Assembly: GCA_005888335.1 (NCBI GenBank)
Contig: VAWY01000041.1
Location: forward strand, 1 to 14,738
Reading direction: 5' to 3'
Origin: Actinomycetota bacterium
GTDB taxonomy: Bacteria > Actinomycetota > Thermoleophilia > Solirubrobacterales > Solirubrobacteraceae
Length of the DNA stretch: 14,738 nt
This document shows positions 1 to 6,661 of this stretch, piece after piece. The notes beneath the pieces are model-generated. The model saw nothing but the letters and a program-made list of their open reading frames with translations, had not been told where the DNA came from and did not search any database. The translations under genes and the position numbers were made by a program. How positions within the stretch are numbered: position 1 is the first letter of the stretch; each line of letters opens with the position of its first letter.

Positions 1-684
1 CTCCCACACCTGCTCCACGACCCCCTCCTCCCGGGGGTCGAGCGCGTGGTCCGCGCCGCGGTCCAGCGCGCGCTGCCGCGCCGCCGTGCTCGGGTCCAGC
101 GCGATGATCGGCGAGGCCCCGACCATCCGGGCGACCATCACCGCGTGGACCCCCAGTCCGCCGATCCCCCAGAGCCCGACCGACTCGCCCTGGCGCAGCC
201 CGGCTCGGTCGGTCAGACCGGCGTAGGGAGTCGAGACGGCGTCGGCAAGAATCGCCGCCAGCTCGATCGGGACGTGATCGGGCACGGCCGTCAGCGCCTG
301 CCACGGAACGACCACGTACTCGGCCCAAACGCCGTCGAAGGCGCACCCCATCACGAGCGTCGCCAGGCAGCTGCCCGGCGCATAGCCCCGCACGCAGTTC
401 GGGCACTTGCCACACTGCTTGCCCGCCGCCATGAGGACACGCGTGCCGGGCGTCCAGTGCTCGGGAACGGCCTCCCCGACCCGCTCGACGACACCCGCGG
501 GCTCGTGACCCGGCGTCACACGCTCCAGCGGCGACGGCAGCGTGCCGTCGATCAGGTGGACGTCGGACAGGCAGATCCCGCACGCCTGAACGCGCACACG
601 CACCTCGCCCAGGCCCGGCTCGGGATCGGGCACCTCTTCGACCTCGAGGCGGCGACTGGCGGAGTCGAAGACGGCCGCCCGCAC
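1..684 (-). CDS. Zinc-dependent alcohol dehydrogenase (MDR family), 3' end outside window
   Basis: The first 228 residues of a medium-chain zinc alcohol dehydrogenase are visible; the C-terminus lies beyond base 1. The GroES-like domain carries the catalytic-zinc signature C-G-I-C-L-S-D-V-H (residues 35-43) and G-H-E (59-61). Structural-zinc cysteines are at 91, 94, 97 and 106. The Rossmann fold begins with G-I-G-G-L-G (173-178). The expected reaction is NAD(P)-dependent oxidation of an alcohol or reduction of an aldehyde in the cytoplasm; the substrate cannot be read from sequence. The GTG at 684 is chosen because an in-frame TAG lies just upstream and the family N-terminus begins there. It follows the acyl-CoA synthetase on the same strand after a 105 bp gap, so it may be the last gene of that unit or have its own promoter: TAGGTT ends six bases before the GTG. 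One oddity is eight rather than the usual seven residues between the third and fourth structural cysteines. Family is certain, substrate is not. Confidence 0.93.
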   Translation of the reverse strand, partial: MRAAVFDSASRRLEVEEVPDPEPGLGEVRVRVQACGICLSDVHLIDGTLPSPLERVTPGHEPAGVVERVGEAVPEHWTPGTRVLMAAGKQCGKCPNCVRGYAPGSCLATLVMGCAFDGVWAEYVVVPWQALTAVPDHVPIELAAILADAVSTPYAGLTDRAGLRQGESVGLWGIGGLGVHAVMVARMVGASPIIALDPSTAARQRALDRGADHALDPREEGVVEQVWE

Positions 685-789
685 CCGCCTAACCTACCCC
701 GGCCAGCCCGTCCGCTGCACGCGGGGTTGCTGAATGCGGTCGCTGCGCTTCAGTCGCCGAGCTGCAGTGCTTGGGTCGTCGCGATCGCC

Positions 790-2592
790 TCAACCGGCGT
801 ACATCGCTTCGATCTCGGAGCGGTACTTCTCGGCGATCGCCTTGCGCTTGAGCTTCATCGTCGCGGTCAGCTCGTCGCCGTCCGGCGGCCAGTCACCGGC
901 GACGACGTGGAAGCGCTTGATCTGCTCGACGCGTGAGAGCTTGGCGTTGGCCTCGTCGATGCCCTCCTGGAGCGCCGCGCGCACGCGCTCGTCGCCGGCG
1001 AGCGAGGCGAGCGAGGTGTCCTCGATCCCTCGCTGGCGGGCCCACTGCGGCGCGAAGTCGACGTCGAGGACGATCAGCGCCGTGTTGTAGGGCCGGCGGT
1101 CGCCGATCGCGACTGCCTGGCCGATCAGCGGCGTGGCGGTCTTGATCGCGGACTCGATGTTGGCGGGCGACATGTTCTTGCCCGCCGCGTTGATGATCAG
1201 CTCCTTCTTGCGGTCGACGATCTTCACATAGCCGTCGTCGAGATCGCCGATGTCGCCGGTGTGCAGCCAGCCGTCGGCGTCGATGGCCTCGGCCGTCTTG
1301 GCGGGCTGGTTGCGGTACCCCTTCATGACGGTGGCGCCGCGGATCAGCAGCTCGCCGTCGTCGGCCAGCCTGATCTCGACGCCCGGAAGCGGCGGGCCGA
1401 CGGTACCGACCCGGACCTTGCCGGGCGGGTTGAGGGTCGACACGCCGCAGCTCTCCGACATCCCCCAGAGCTCGGCGAGCTCGAGCCCGATGGCGTGGAA
1501 GAACTCGAGCACCTCCACCGGCGTGGGGGCGGCGCCGACGTTGACGGCGATCACCTCGTCGAGCCCGAGCGCCTTGCGCAGCGCGGCGAAGTGCCGCTCG
1601 TCGGCCTCGGCGACCAGGGCCGCCAGCCGCTCCGGGACCGGCTGGCCGCGCTGCTCGAGGCGCTGCTTCTCGATCGCCGCGGCGAGGGCGTCCTCCTGCG
1701 GCTTGCGCTGCTCCTCGGGCTGGCCGGCGAGCGTCGTCTCGAGCCCCGCCTTGAGCTTCTCCCAGATCCGCGGGACTGCAAAGAACCAGTTCGGGCGCAC
1801 CTGCGGCAGGTACGCCGCGATCTGGCGGGCGTCCGGACAGCAGGTGACCGTCGCGGCGCAGAGGATCGGGAGGTAGTGGTGGGCGCCGCGCTCGGCGATG
1901 TGGGCGGCGGGCAGCCACGAGATCACGCGCATCCCGGGCTGCATTGGGATGAGCTCCCGCACCGCGCGGATCATCGCCAGCAGGTTGCGGTGCGTGACCT
2001 CGACGCCCTTGGGCGGCCCGGTCGTGCCGGAGGTGTAGATGAGGGTGACCAGGTCCTCGGGCTCGACGGCGGCGGCGCTGGCCCGCACGTCGAAGTCCGC
2101 GTTGGCGCCCTCCACGTCGGACAGCGCGATACACCCGGCCGGCGTGTCGCCGTCGATCACGATCACGTGCTCGAGGTCGGGAAGGTGCTCGCGCGCGCGC
2201 AGGAGGTTGGGCAGGAGTGCCTGCTCGGTGACCGCGACGCGCGCCCCGGAGTCCGAGACGACGAACTCGATCTGCTCGGGCGCGGAGGTGTTGTAGATCG
2301 AGAACGGCGCGGCTCCGAGCAGCACCGCCCCTAGGTCGCAGATGTGGAACTCGGGGCGGTTGGCCAGCAGCAGCGCGACCGTGTCGCCGCGCTGGACGCC
2401 GAGCCCCGCCAGCCCGCGGGCGATCGCCTCGCTGCGCGCGAAGACCTGCGACCACGTGAGGCTGACGGAGCCGTCGAGCGTCCGGACTGCCACGCCGTCG
2501 GGGTTTGCAGTGGCCGTTCGGCGCAGCGCGTCCGCGATCGTCGCCGCCTCGATTGCGGCACCGGCCGCCTGGCCCTGGATCGTCGCTTCCAT
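790..2592 (-). CDS. Long-chain acyl-CoA synthetase (AMP-forming, FadD15-like)
   Basis: A 600-residue ANL-superfamily enzyme predicted to activate a fatty acid with ATP and CoA via an acyl-adenylate. The ATP-binding loop Y-T-S-G-T-T-G-P-P-K-G is at about 186-196, W-G-M-S-E-S at 376-381, T-G-D at 445-447 and D-R-K-K-E-L-I at 460-466. The C-terminal lysine-rich T-A-T-M-K-L-K-R motif sits about 25 residues from the end, so all catalytic elements are present and the length suits long-chain synthetases. The ATG at 2592 is preferred over an in-frame ATG at 2619 because a strong purine-rich ribosome site lies eight bases upstream of it. It follows the SDR gene after 42 bp and precedes the alcohol dehydrogenase, pointing to a shared fatty acid or alcohol degradation role. 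The acyl chain length preference is inferred from family resemblance only. Confidence 0.95.
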   Translation of the reverse strand: MEATIQGQAAGAAIEAATIADALRRTATANPDGVAVRTLDGSVSLTWSQVFARSEAIARGLAGLGVQRGDTVALLLANRPEFHICDLGAVLLGAAPFSIYNTSAPEQIEFVVSDSGARVAVTEQALLPNLLRAREHLPDLEHVIVIDGDTPAGCIALSDVEGANADFDVRASAAAVEPEDLVTLIYTSGTTGPPKGVEVTHRNLLAMIRAVRELIPMQPGMRVISWLPAAHIAERGAHHYLPILCAATVTCCPDARQIAAYLPQVRPNWFFAVPRIWEKLKAGLETTLAGQPEEQRKPQEDALAAAIEKQRLEQRGQPVPERLAALVAEADERHFAALRKALGLDEVIAVNVGAAPTPVEVLEFFHAIGLELAELWGMSESCGVSTLNPPGKVRVGTVGPPLPGVEIRLADDGELLIRGATVMKGYRNQPAKTAEAIDADGWLHTGDIGDLDDGYVKIVDRKKELIINAAGKNMSPANIESAIKTATPLIGQAVAIGDRRPYNTALIVLDVDFAPQWARQRGIEDTSLASLAGDERVRAALQEGIDEANAKLSRVEQIKRFHVVAGDWPPDGDELTATMKLKRKAIAEKYRSEIEAMYAG

Positions 2593-2600
2593 CGTGTTTC

Positions 2601-2608
2601 TCTCTCCC
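2601..2608 (-). promoter_or_regulatory. Ribosome binding site deciding the acyl-CoA synthetase start
   Basis: The minus strand reads GGGAGAGA eight bases before the ATG at 2592. No comparable site precedes the in-frame ATG at 2619, which would add nine residues. This selects the shorter protein. Confidence 0.75.
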
Positions 2609-2626
2609 TTGTCTGACATCGCGATC

Positions 2627-2648
2627 AGCGCCGCTTATGAGCGGCGCT
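2627..2648. repeat. Perfect 9-bp inverted repeat spanning the SDR stop codon
   Basis: The arms AGCGCCGCT and AGCGGCGCT are perfectly complementary around a four-base loop (2636-2639). The SDR stop codon TAA (2637-2635 on the minus strand) lies in the loop and stem edge. In the SDR transcript this would form a stable hairpin just before the acyl-CoA synthetase ribosome site. No U-run follows, so it does not look like an ordinary intrinsic terminator. It could lower read-through, mark a processing site, or be a chance result of GC-rich coding sequence. Confidence 0.45.
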
Positions 2649-3465
2649 GCTCAGCCAGCGGCTTGCCGCTCTCATCGGCGCCCCAGGCCGGCGGCCATGC
2701 GCCCACCCAGTTGTCGCGCGCGCCATCGAGCGCGACCACGGCGCCGGTCATGAAGTCCGCGACGGGCGAGGCGAGGTAGGCGACCAGCGCCGCGAGCTCG
2801 TCCGGCCGCCCGAGGCGCTGGACGGGGACCAGGCCGGCGGCGGCCTCGACCACCGCGTCCGGGTACTTCGTCATGAACGTGTCGCTGGCGAACTGGCCGG
2901 CGGCGATCGTGTTCAGGCGGATCCCGAAGCGGGCCCACTCGACCGAGAGCACGCGCGTGAGCGAGTCGACCGCGGCTCGTGCGGCGGACGAGTGCGCCAT
3001 GCCGGGCAGGCCGTGAGCGGGCGAGATGGTCACGCTGACGATCCGCCCTCCGCGCCCTGAGGGGATCATCGCCTTCGTCGCGACCGCGTGCGTCACCAGC
3101 CACGTGCCCTCGACGTTGAGGCGCATCACCGTCCGAAACCCCTTCGGCGTGATGTCTTCGGCCGGGCACAGGAACTGGCCGCCGGCGTTGTTGACGAGCA
3201 CGTCGACGCGACCGTGGCGCTCGAGCACGCCGTCGACCAGCTCGGCGACCTGGTCGTCGTCGCGGATGTCGCACGCCACGGCCTCGCCACGGCCGGAGGG
3301 CAGCAGGGCCACCGTCTCGTCGAGGGGCTCTCGCCGACGACCGCACACGACGACTGTGGCGCCGCAGGCGGCGAGCTGGAGCGCCGTTGCGCGGCCCAGC
3401 CCACTGCCGCCGCCGGTGACGAGCGCCACCTGGCCGTCGAGCATCTCGGGATCGAAGAAGTTCAT
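2635..3465 (-). CDS. SDR oxidoreductase of the enoyl-CoA / 2,4-dienoyl-CoA reductase (PECR/DECR) type
   Basis: A 276-residue short-chain dehydrogenase. The nucleotide-binding loop T-G-G-G-S-G-L-G is at 17-24 and N-N-A-G-G at 92-96. The stretch N-N-A-G-G-Q-F-L-C-P-A-E followed by K-G-F resembles peroxisomal trans-2-enoyl-CoA reductase (PECR) and 2,4-dienoyl-CoA reductase rather than FabG. The usual Tyr-x-x-x-Lys is absent: the corresponding segment H-S-S-A-A-R (158-163) has Ser at the Tyr position and Arg at the Lys position, as I recall for PECR-like proteins (H-S-G-A-A-R). The likely role is NADPH-dependent reduction of an unsaturated acyl-CoA. The ATG at 3465 is chosen because family proteins start about ten residues before the first strand; an in-frame ATG at 3477 is an alternative, and neither has a clear ribosome site. 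It is divergent from pucR and 42 bp upstream of an acyl-CoA synthetase gene, which supports acyl-CoA chemistry. Confidence 0.9.
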   Translation of the reverse strand: MNFFDPEMLDGQVALVTGGGSGLGRATALQLAACGATVVVCGRRREPLDETVALLPSGRGEAVACDIRDDDQVAELVDGVLERHGRVDVLVNNAGGQFLCPAEDITPKGFRTVMRLNVEGTWLVTHAVATKAMIPSGRGGRIVSVTISPAHGLPGMAHSSAARAAVDSLTRVLSVEWARFGIRLNTIAAGQFASDTFMTKYPDAVVEAAAGLVPVQRLGRPDELAALVAYLASPVADFMTGAVVALDGARDNWVGAWPPAWGADESGKPLAEQRRS

Positions 3466-3533
3466 GCGTGAGAGCATCGCGGTGCACGCCCGAAGCGAGC
3501 GGCGGCACGCACCACAACGTCAAGGCGCCACCC

Positions 3534-3548
3534 TGTGCATCGAGCACA
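3534..3548. promoter_or_regulatory. Palindrome TGTGC-N5-GCACA between SDR and pucR, candidate operator
   Basis: A perfect inverted repeat with 5-bp arms and the spacer ATCGA lies in the 104 bp divergent gap between the SDR and pucR starts. It covers the position expected for the -35 box of the proposed pucR promoter. The same arms and spacing recur at 4841-4855 just beyond pucR. Binding by the PucR-type protein is inferred. Confidence 0.5.
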
Positions 3549-3557
3549 TCGCGTGAC

Positions 3558-3563
3558 TACGAT
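3558..3563 (+). promoter_or_regulatory. Candidate -10 box (TACGAT) of a leaderless pucR promoter
   Basis: TACGAT fits the actinobacterial TAnnnT consensus and ends six bases before the ATG at 3570. Transcription would start at or next to the A of the ATG, giving a leaderless mRNA. That agrees with the absence of a Shine-Dalgarno sequence. No clear -35 box is seen; its place is taken by the palindrome. Confidence 0.45.
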
Positions 3564-3569
3564 CGGCCG

Positions 3570-4829
3570 ATGACGACCGACGCCGCCCAGCTCGAGCGGC
3601 TGCGGGAGCTCGCCCGGGGGCTCGGTCGCGAGGTGGACGCGGCGGGTCCGGCGGGGGTCGCGCACGTCGTCGAGCGGTATCGCGGGCTGGAGTCGACGGG
3701 CGAGGCGCGCGACATCGCGCTGGCGGCGGTGCGCGCGAACGTCGTGGCGTTCGCCGAGGCGGTCGAGCACGACATGCCGGCCGAGCGCTGGGAGGCGCCG
3801 CTGATGGCGCTGGTGCACGCGCGGCGGCTGGCGCGGGCGGGGATCGGCCTGGACGACATCCTGCGCTTGTACAGGTTCGGTCAGGAGTGGCTGTTCGAGC
3901 GCGTGTCGCAGCTTGCCCGCGAGGAGACCGACGATCCCGCCTGTGCCGCGGCGCTCATCGAGCAGGCGGGGCTGTTGCTTTTTCGTTACATCGACGCGGT
4001 CTGCGTGCGCGTCGCCGCCGAGTACGAGGCCGAGCGGGAAGCGATGGTGCGCGGGGCGCTCGCGCGGCGCGAGGGCGTGGTGCGGGCGCTCTTGGCCGGC
4101 GAGCCGGTAGACATCGCGGCGGCGGAGGCGACGCTCGGCTACCGGCTCAGCGGGCGGCATGTGGCCGTGCTGTGCTGGACGCAGCGGCGGCGCGACGGTG
4201 TCGCGGCGGAGACGGGCGCCGAGGACGCCGCGCGCGCGCTGGCCGGCGCCCTGGGCGCCGGGCGGCCGCTGGTCGTGTCCGAGCATGCGGGCTCTGTGGG
4301 TGCCTGGATCGCGGTGGCGGAGGCCACGCGGGTCGACCGGGTCGCGCTCGAGGACGCGCTGCGCGAGGCGACGCCGGGCGCGCGGGCGGCGATCGGAACC
4401 GCCCGCACCGGGATCGATGGCTTCCGCCGCAGCCGGCGCGAGGCCGAGCACGCTCGCGCGGTCGCGCTGGCGAGCGCGCGCGAGCCGCTGTGCGTGGCCT
4501 ACGGCGACGTGGCGCTGGTCGGGCTGCTGGCGGCCGACGTGGAATCGGCGCGGCGCTTCGTCGCCGACCAATTGGGGGACCTGGCCCGCGACGATTCGGC
4601 CCACGACACGCTGCGCCGGACCGTGTTCGAGGTGTTCCGCGCGGGAGGCAGCCACAAGGTCGCCGCCCATGTGCTGCACGTGCACCGCAACACGATCGCC
4701 CACCGCCTGGCCCGCGCCGAGGAGATCCTCGCGCGCCCTCTGGATCGCGAGCGCCAGGAGCTCGAGGCCGCGCTGCTGCTCGCGCATTGGCTCGGATCGC
4801 GCGTCCTGTCCACGCCGCCCGACGACTGA
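3570..4829 (+). CDS. PucR/CdaR-family transcriptional regulator with RsbRD-like N-terminus
   Basis: A 419-residue regulator. The N-terminal roughly 160 residues are helical and resemble the RsbRD-type sensory domain common in actinobacterial members. A central CdaR/GGDEF-like region follows. The C-terminal PucR helix-turn-helix includes S-H-K-V-A-A-H-V-L-H-V-H-R-N-T-I-A-H-R-L at 361-380, where H-R-N-T-x-x-x-R-L is the family hallmark. The ATG at 3570 is used because TACGAT six bases upstream suggests leaderless transcription; the reading frame stays open further upstream but overlaps the divergent promoter region. Relatives control catabolic genes in response to small molecules. Here it sits between the SDR/acyl-CoA synthetase/alcohol dehydrogenase unit and an acyl-CoA-synthetase-like gene, and identical palindromes flank it, so local control of both is likely. 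The effector is unknown. Confidence 0.92.
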   Translation: MTTDAAQLERLRELARGLGREVDAAGPAGVAHVVERYRGLESTGEARDIALAAVRANVVAFAEAVEHDMPAERWEAPLMALVHARRLARAGIGLDDILRLYRFGQEWLFERVSQLAREETDDPACAAALIEQAGLLLFRYIDAVCVRVAAEYEAEREAMVRGALARREGVVRALLAGEPVDIAAAEATLGYRLSGRHVAVLCWTQRRRDGVAAETGAEDAARALAGALGAGRPLVVSEHAGSVGAWIAVAEATRVDRVALEDALREATPGARAAIGTARTGIDGFRRSRREAEHARAVALASAREPLCVAYGDVALVGLLAADVESARRFVADQLGDLARDDSAHDTLRRTVFEVFRAGGSHKVAAHVLHVHRNTIAHRLARAEEILARPLDRERQELEAALLLAHWLGSRVLSTPPDD

Positions 4830-4830
4830 A

Positions 4831-4865
4831 GCGAGCGCGTTGTGCTCGGTGCACAGCGCGCTCGC
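4831..4865. promoter_or_regulatory. 15-bp-arm hairpin after pucR containing a second TGTGC-N5-GCACA palindrome
   Basis: The arms 4831-4845 and 4851-4865 pair along 15 positions around the loop TCGGT; the one non-identical pair is a T-G wobble. The inner part, 4841-4855, has exactly the arms and spacing of the palindrome at 3534-3548. It begins two bases after the pucR stop and ends 57 bp before the downstream ATG. It could be an operator for the downstream gene, a hairpin terminator for pucR (no U-tract follows), or both. Confidence 0.55.
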
Positions 4866-4922
4866 TCGGCGTTGTCCCGCGTGCCCCTCGGCGCGGGGCC
4901 CGACCCGTGGGACGGTGCTCGC

Positions 4923-6512
4923 ATGCCTGACGCCGTGAACGGCACGTGGGTCCCGGACCCGGAGCGCGTCGCGGCGACGAACGTCGCGCGGCTCATGCGC
5001 CGCCACGGCATCGCCGGGCTCGCGGAGCTGCGGCGACGCAGCGTCGAGGACACCAGCTGGTACTGGGACGCGGTCGTCGACGACCTCGGCATTCCGTTCT
5101 CGGTGCCTTACGAACGCGTCGTCGACGAGCGCGCGGGCGCGCCCTGGGCGCGCTGGTTCGCCGGCGGGCAGGTCAACGTGGCGCACGCGTGCGTGGATCG
5201 CTGGCGCGACGATCCGCAGACGGCCGACTGTCTCGCGGTCGTCGCCGAATCCGAGGATGGCACGGTGCGGACGCTGACCTTCGGCGAGCTCGGCGTCGAG
5301 GTCGACGCGCTGGCCCGGGCGCTCGCCGGCGATGGATTCGGGCCCGGGGATGCGATCGGCGTGTTCATGCCGATGATCCCCGAGGCCGTGGTGGCCGCGT
5401 ACGCGATCGCGAGCATCGGCGCGGTCTGGATCCCGCTCTTCTCGGGCCTGGCGCCCGACGCGATCGCCGCGCGGCTGGTCGACAGCGACGCCCGCGCGGT
5501 GATCTGCGCCGACGGGACATGGCGGCGGGGGCGCCGCAAGGCGCTCAAGCCCGTGCTCGACGACGCGCTCTCGCACGCTCCGGCCGTGCGGCGCGTCGTC
5601 GTCGCCGACCGGCTCGGCCTCGACGCGCCGCTGTGCGCCGGGCGCGACGCAGTCTGGGACGACTACACCGCCGAGGAGCCGAGCCGCTGCGGGGCGGCCG
5701 CGACCGGCGCCGAAGACGTGCTGATGCTCGCTTACCGGCCGGGCACGACCGCCAGGCCCGCGGCGGCCGTGCACGTGCACGGCGGCTTCCTCGTCAAGGT
5801 CGCCAGCGAGGCCGCCTACCAGACCGACCTGCGAGCCGGGGACTGCGCGCTGTGGATCACCGACATGGGCTCGATCATGGGCGCCTGGCTGATGGTCGGC
5901 GCGCATGCCAACGGCGCGACCATGGTGCTTTACGAGGGCGATCCCGACCACCCGCAGCCCGATCGGCTGTGGGCGCTGGTGGCCCGCCACCGAATCACGA
6001 TGCTCGGCGCGAGCCCGACCCTCGTGCGGGCACTGCGCGCCGCCGGGGACCAGTGGACCGACGGCCACGATCTGAGCTCGCTGCGCGTCCTCGGCGCCAC
6101 GGGCGAGACGTGGGACGCGCAGGCCTGGGAGTGGCTGATGCGGGCGACCGGCCGCCGCGCGCCGATCATCACCTTCGCTAGCGCCATCGAGGTCGGGACG
6201 TGCCTGCTGTCGCCCTATCCGGTCGAGCCGATCAGCCCCTGCTCGCTGGGCGGGATCAGCCTCGGCATGGACGTGGACGTCCTCGACGCCGCCGGTGCCC
6301 CGGTCCGCGGGACGATCGGCGAGCTGGTGTGCCGCCGGCCGTGGCCGGCGATGACGCGCGGGCTGTGGCGCGACCCGAACCGCTACCGGCAGACCTACTG
6401 GAGCACGTATCCGGGCGTCTGGCGCCAGGGAGAGCGGGCGAAGATCGACGCCGACGGGCAGTGGTCCCTCTACGGGCGCTCCGACCGAGCAATCAGCCGG
6501 GAGGCCGCATGA
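4923..6512 (+). CDS. Acetyl-CoA-synthetase-like protein, C-terminally truncated and probably catalytically inactive
   Basis: 529 residues related to acetyl-/acetoacetyl-CoA synthetases, with an ACAS N-terminal segment around S-W-Y-W-D-A-V followed by the adenylation core. Full relatives are about 650 residues. This one ends at G-R-S-D-R-A-I-S-R-E-A-A, exactly where the mobile C-terminal domain with the catalytic lysine should begin. The ATP-loop counterpart (271-286) reads Y-R-P-G-T-T-A-R-P-A-A-A-V-H-V-H, so the usual Ser, the Gly after Thr-Thr and the conserved Lys are gone. The T-G-D/H-G-D motif near the end is G-E. The frame is open with normal third-position GC, and no shifted frame after 6512 restores the missing domain, so this is not a simple recent frameshift. 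The ATG at 4923 starts the protein after the pucR hairpin; I see no strong ribosome site. It may bind ligand or partner without catalysis, or be a decaying paralogue. Confidence 0.8.
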   Translation: MPDAVNGTWVPDPERVAATNVARLMRRHGIAGLAELRRRSVEDTSWYWDAVVDDLGIPFSVPYERVVDERAGAPWARWFAGGQVNVAHACVDRWRDDPQTADCLAVVAESEDGTVRTLTFGELGVEVDALARALAGDGFGPGDAIGVFMPMIPEAVVAAYAIASIGAVWIPLFSGLAPDAIAARLVDSDARAVICADGTWRRGRRKALKPVLDDALSHAPAVRRVVVADRLGLDAPLCAGRDAVWDDYTAEEPSRCGAAATGAEDVLMLAYRPGTTARPAAAVHVHGGFLVKVASEAAYQTDLRAGDCALWITDMGSIMGAWLMVGAHANGATMVLYEGDPDHPQPDRLWALVARHRITMLGASPTLVRALRAAGDQWTDGHDLSSLRVLGATGETWDAQAWEWLMRATGRRAPIITFASAIEVGTCLLSPYPVEPISPCSLGGISLGMDVDVLDAAGAPVRGTIGELVCRRPWPAMTRGLWRDPNRYRQTYWSTYPGVWRQGERAKIDADGQWSLYGRSDRAISREAA

Positions 6513-6661
6513 CTTCCGGGACAGTGGCGAAGGTGGCGAGGCTCGCCGAAGCGTTCCAGCGAACCGTGGCCGCCCGAGCCCGACGCCGCCGCCGTGCTGT
6601 CCTCGTGCTGTCGACGCCCGCGGGTGTACGGTTGGACCGATCCGACTGCGAGCGATCGTGA
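6509..6661 (+). CDS. Possible 50-residue Arg-rich small protein (doubtful)
   Basis: An ATG overlaps the stop of the preceding gene as ATGA (6509-6512), and its own stop overlaps the plsB ATG as TGATG (6659-6663), the geometry of translational coupling on both sides. The product is basic, with a run of arginines near the middle, and resembles nothing I recognise. Third-position GC is about 75%, well below neighbouring genes, and a candidate plsB promoter lies inside it. The stretch may therefore be simply intergenic. Confidence 0.22.
   Translation: MTSGTVAKVARLAEAFQRTVAARARRRRRAVLVLSTPAGVRLDRSDCERS
6627..6632 (+). promoter_or_regulatory. Candidate -10 box (TACGGT) upstream of plsB
   Basis: TACGGT fits TAnnnT and lies 28 bases before the plsB ATG at 6661. 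No convincing -35 box is seen. The 148 bp between the upstream gene and plsB otherwise holds only the doubtful small frame. Confidence 0.3.

Noticed and set aside
46..936. Plus-strand open frame opposite the alcohol dehydrogenase
   Set aside because: The minus strand encodes zinc-binding and Rossmann motifs; the plus-strand product is Arg/His-rich shadow sequence that crosses two real genes.
5766..5783. 18-bp perfect palindrome GCCGTGCACGTGCACGGC
   Set aside because: It lies inside coding sequence for A-V-H-V-H-G and follows from two GTGCAC codon pairs; no regulatory context.
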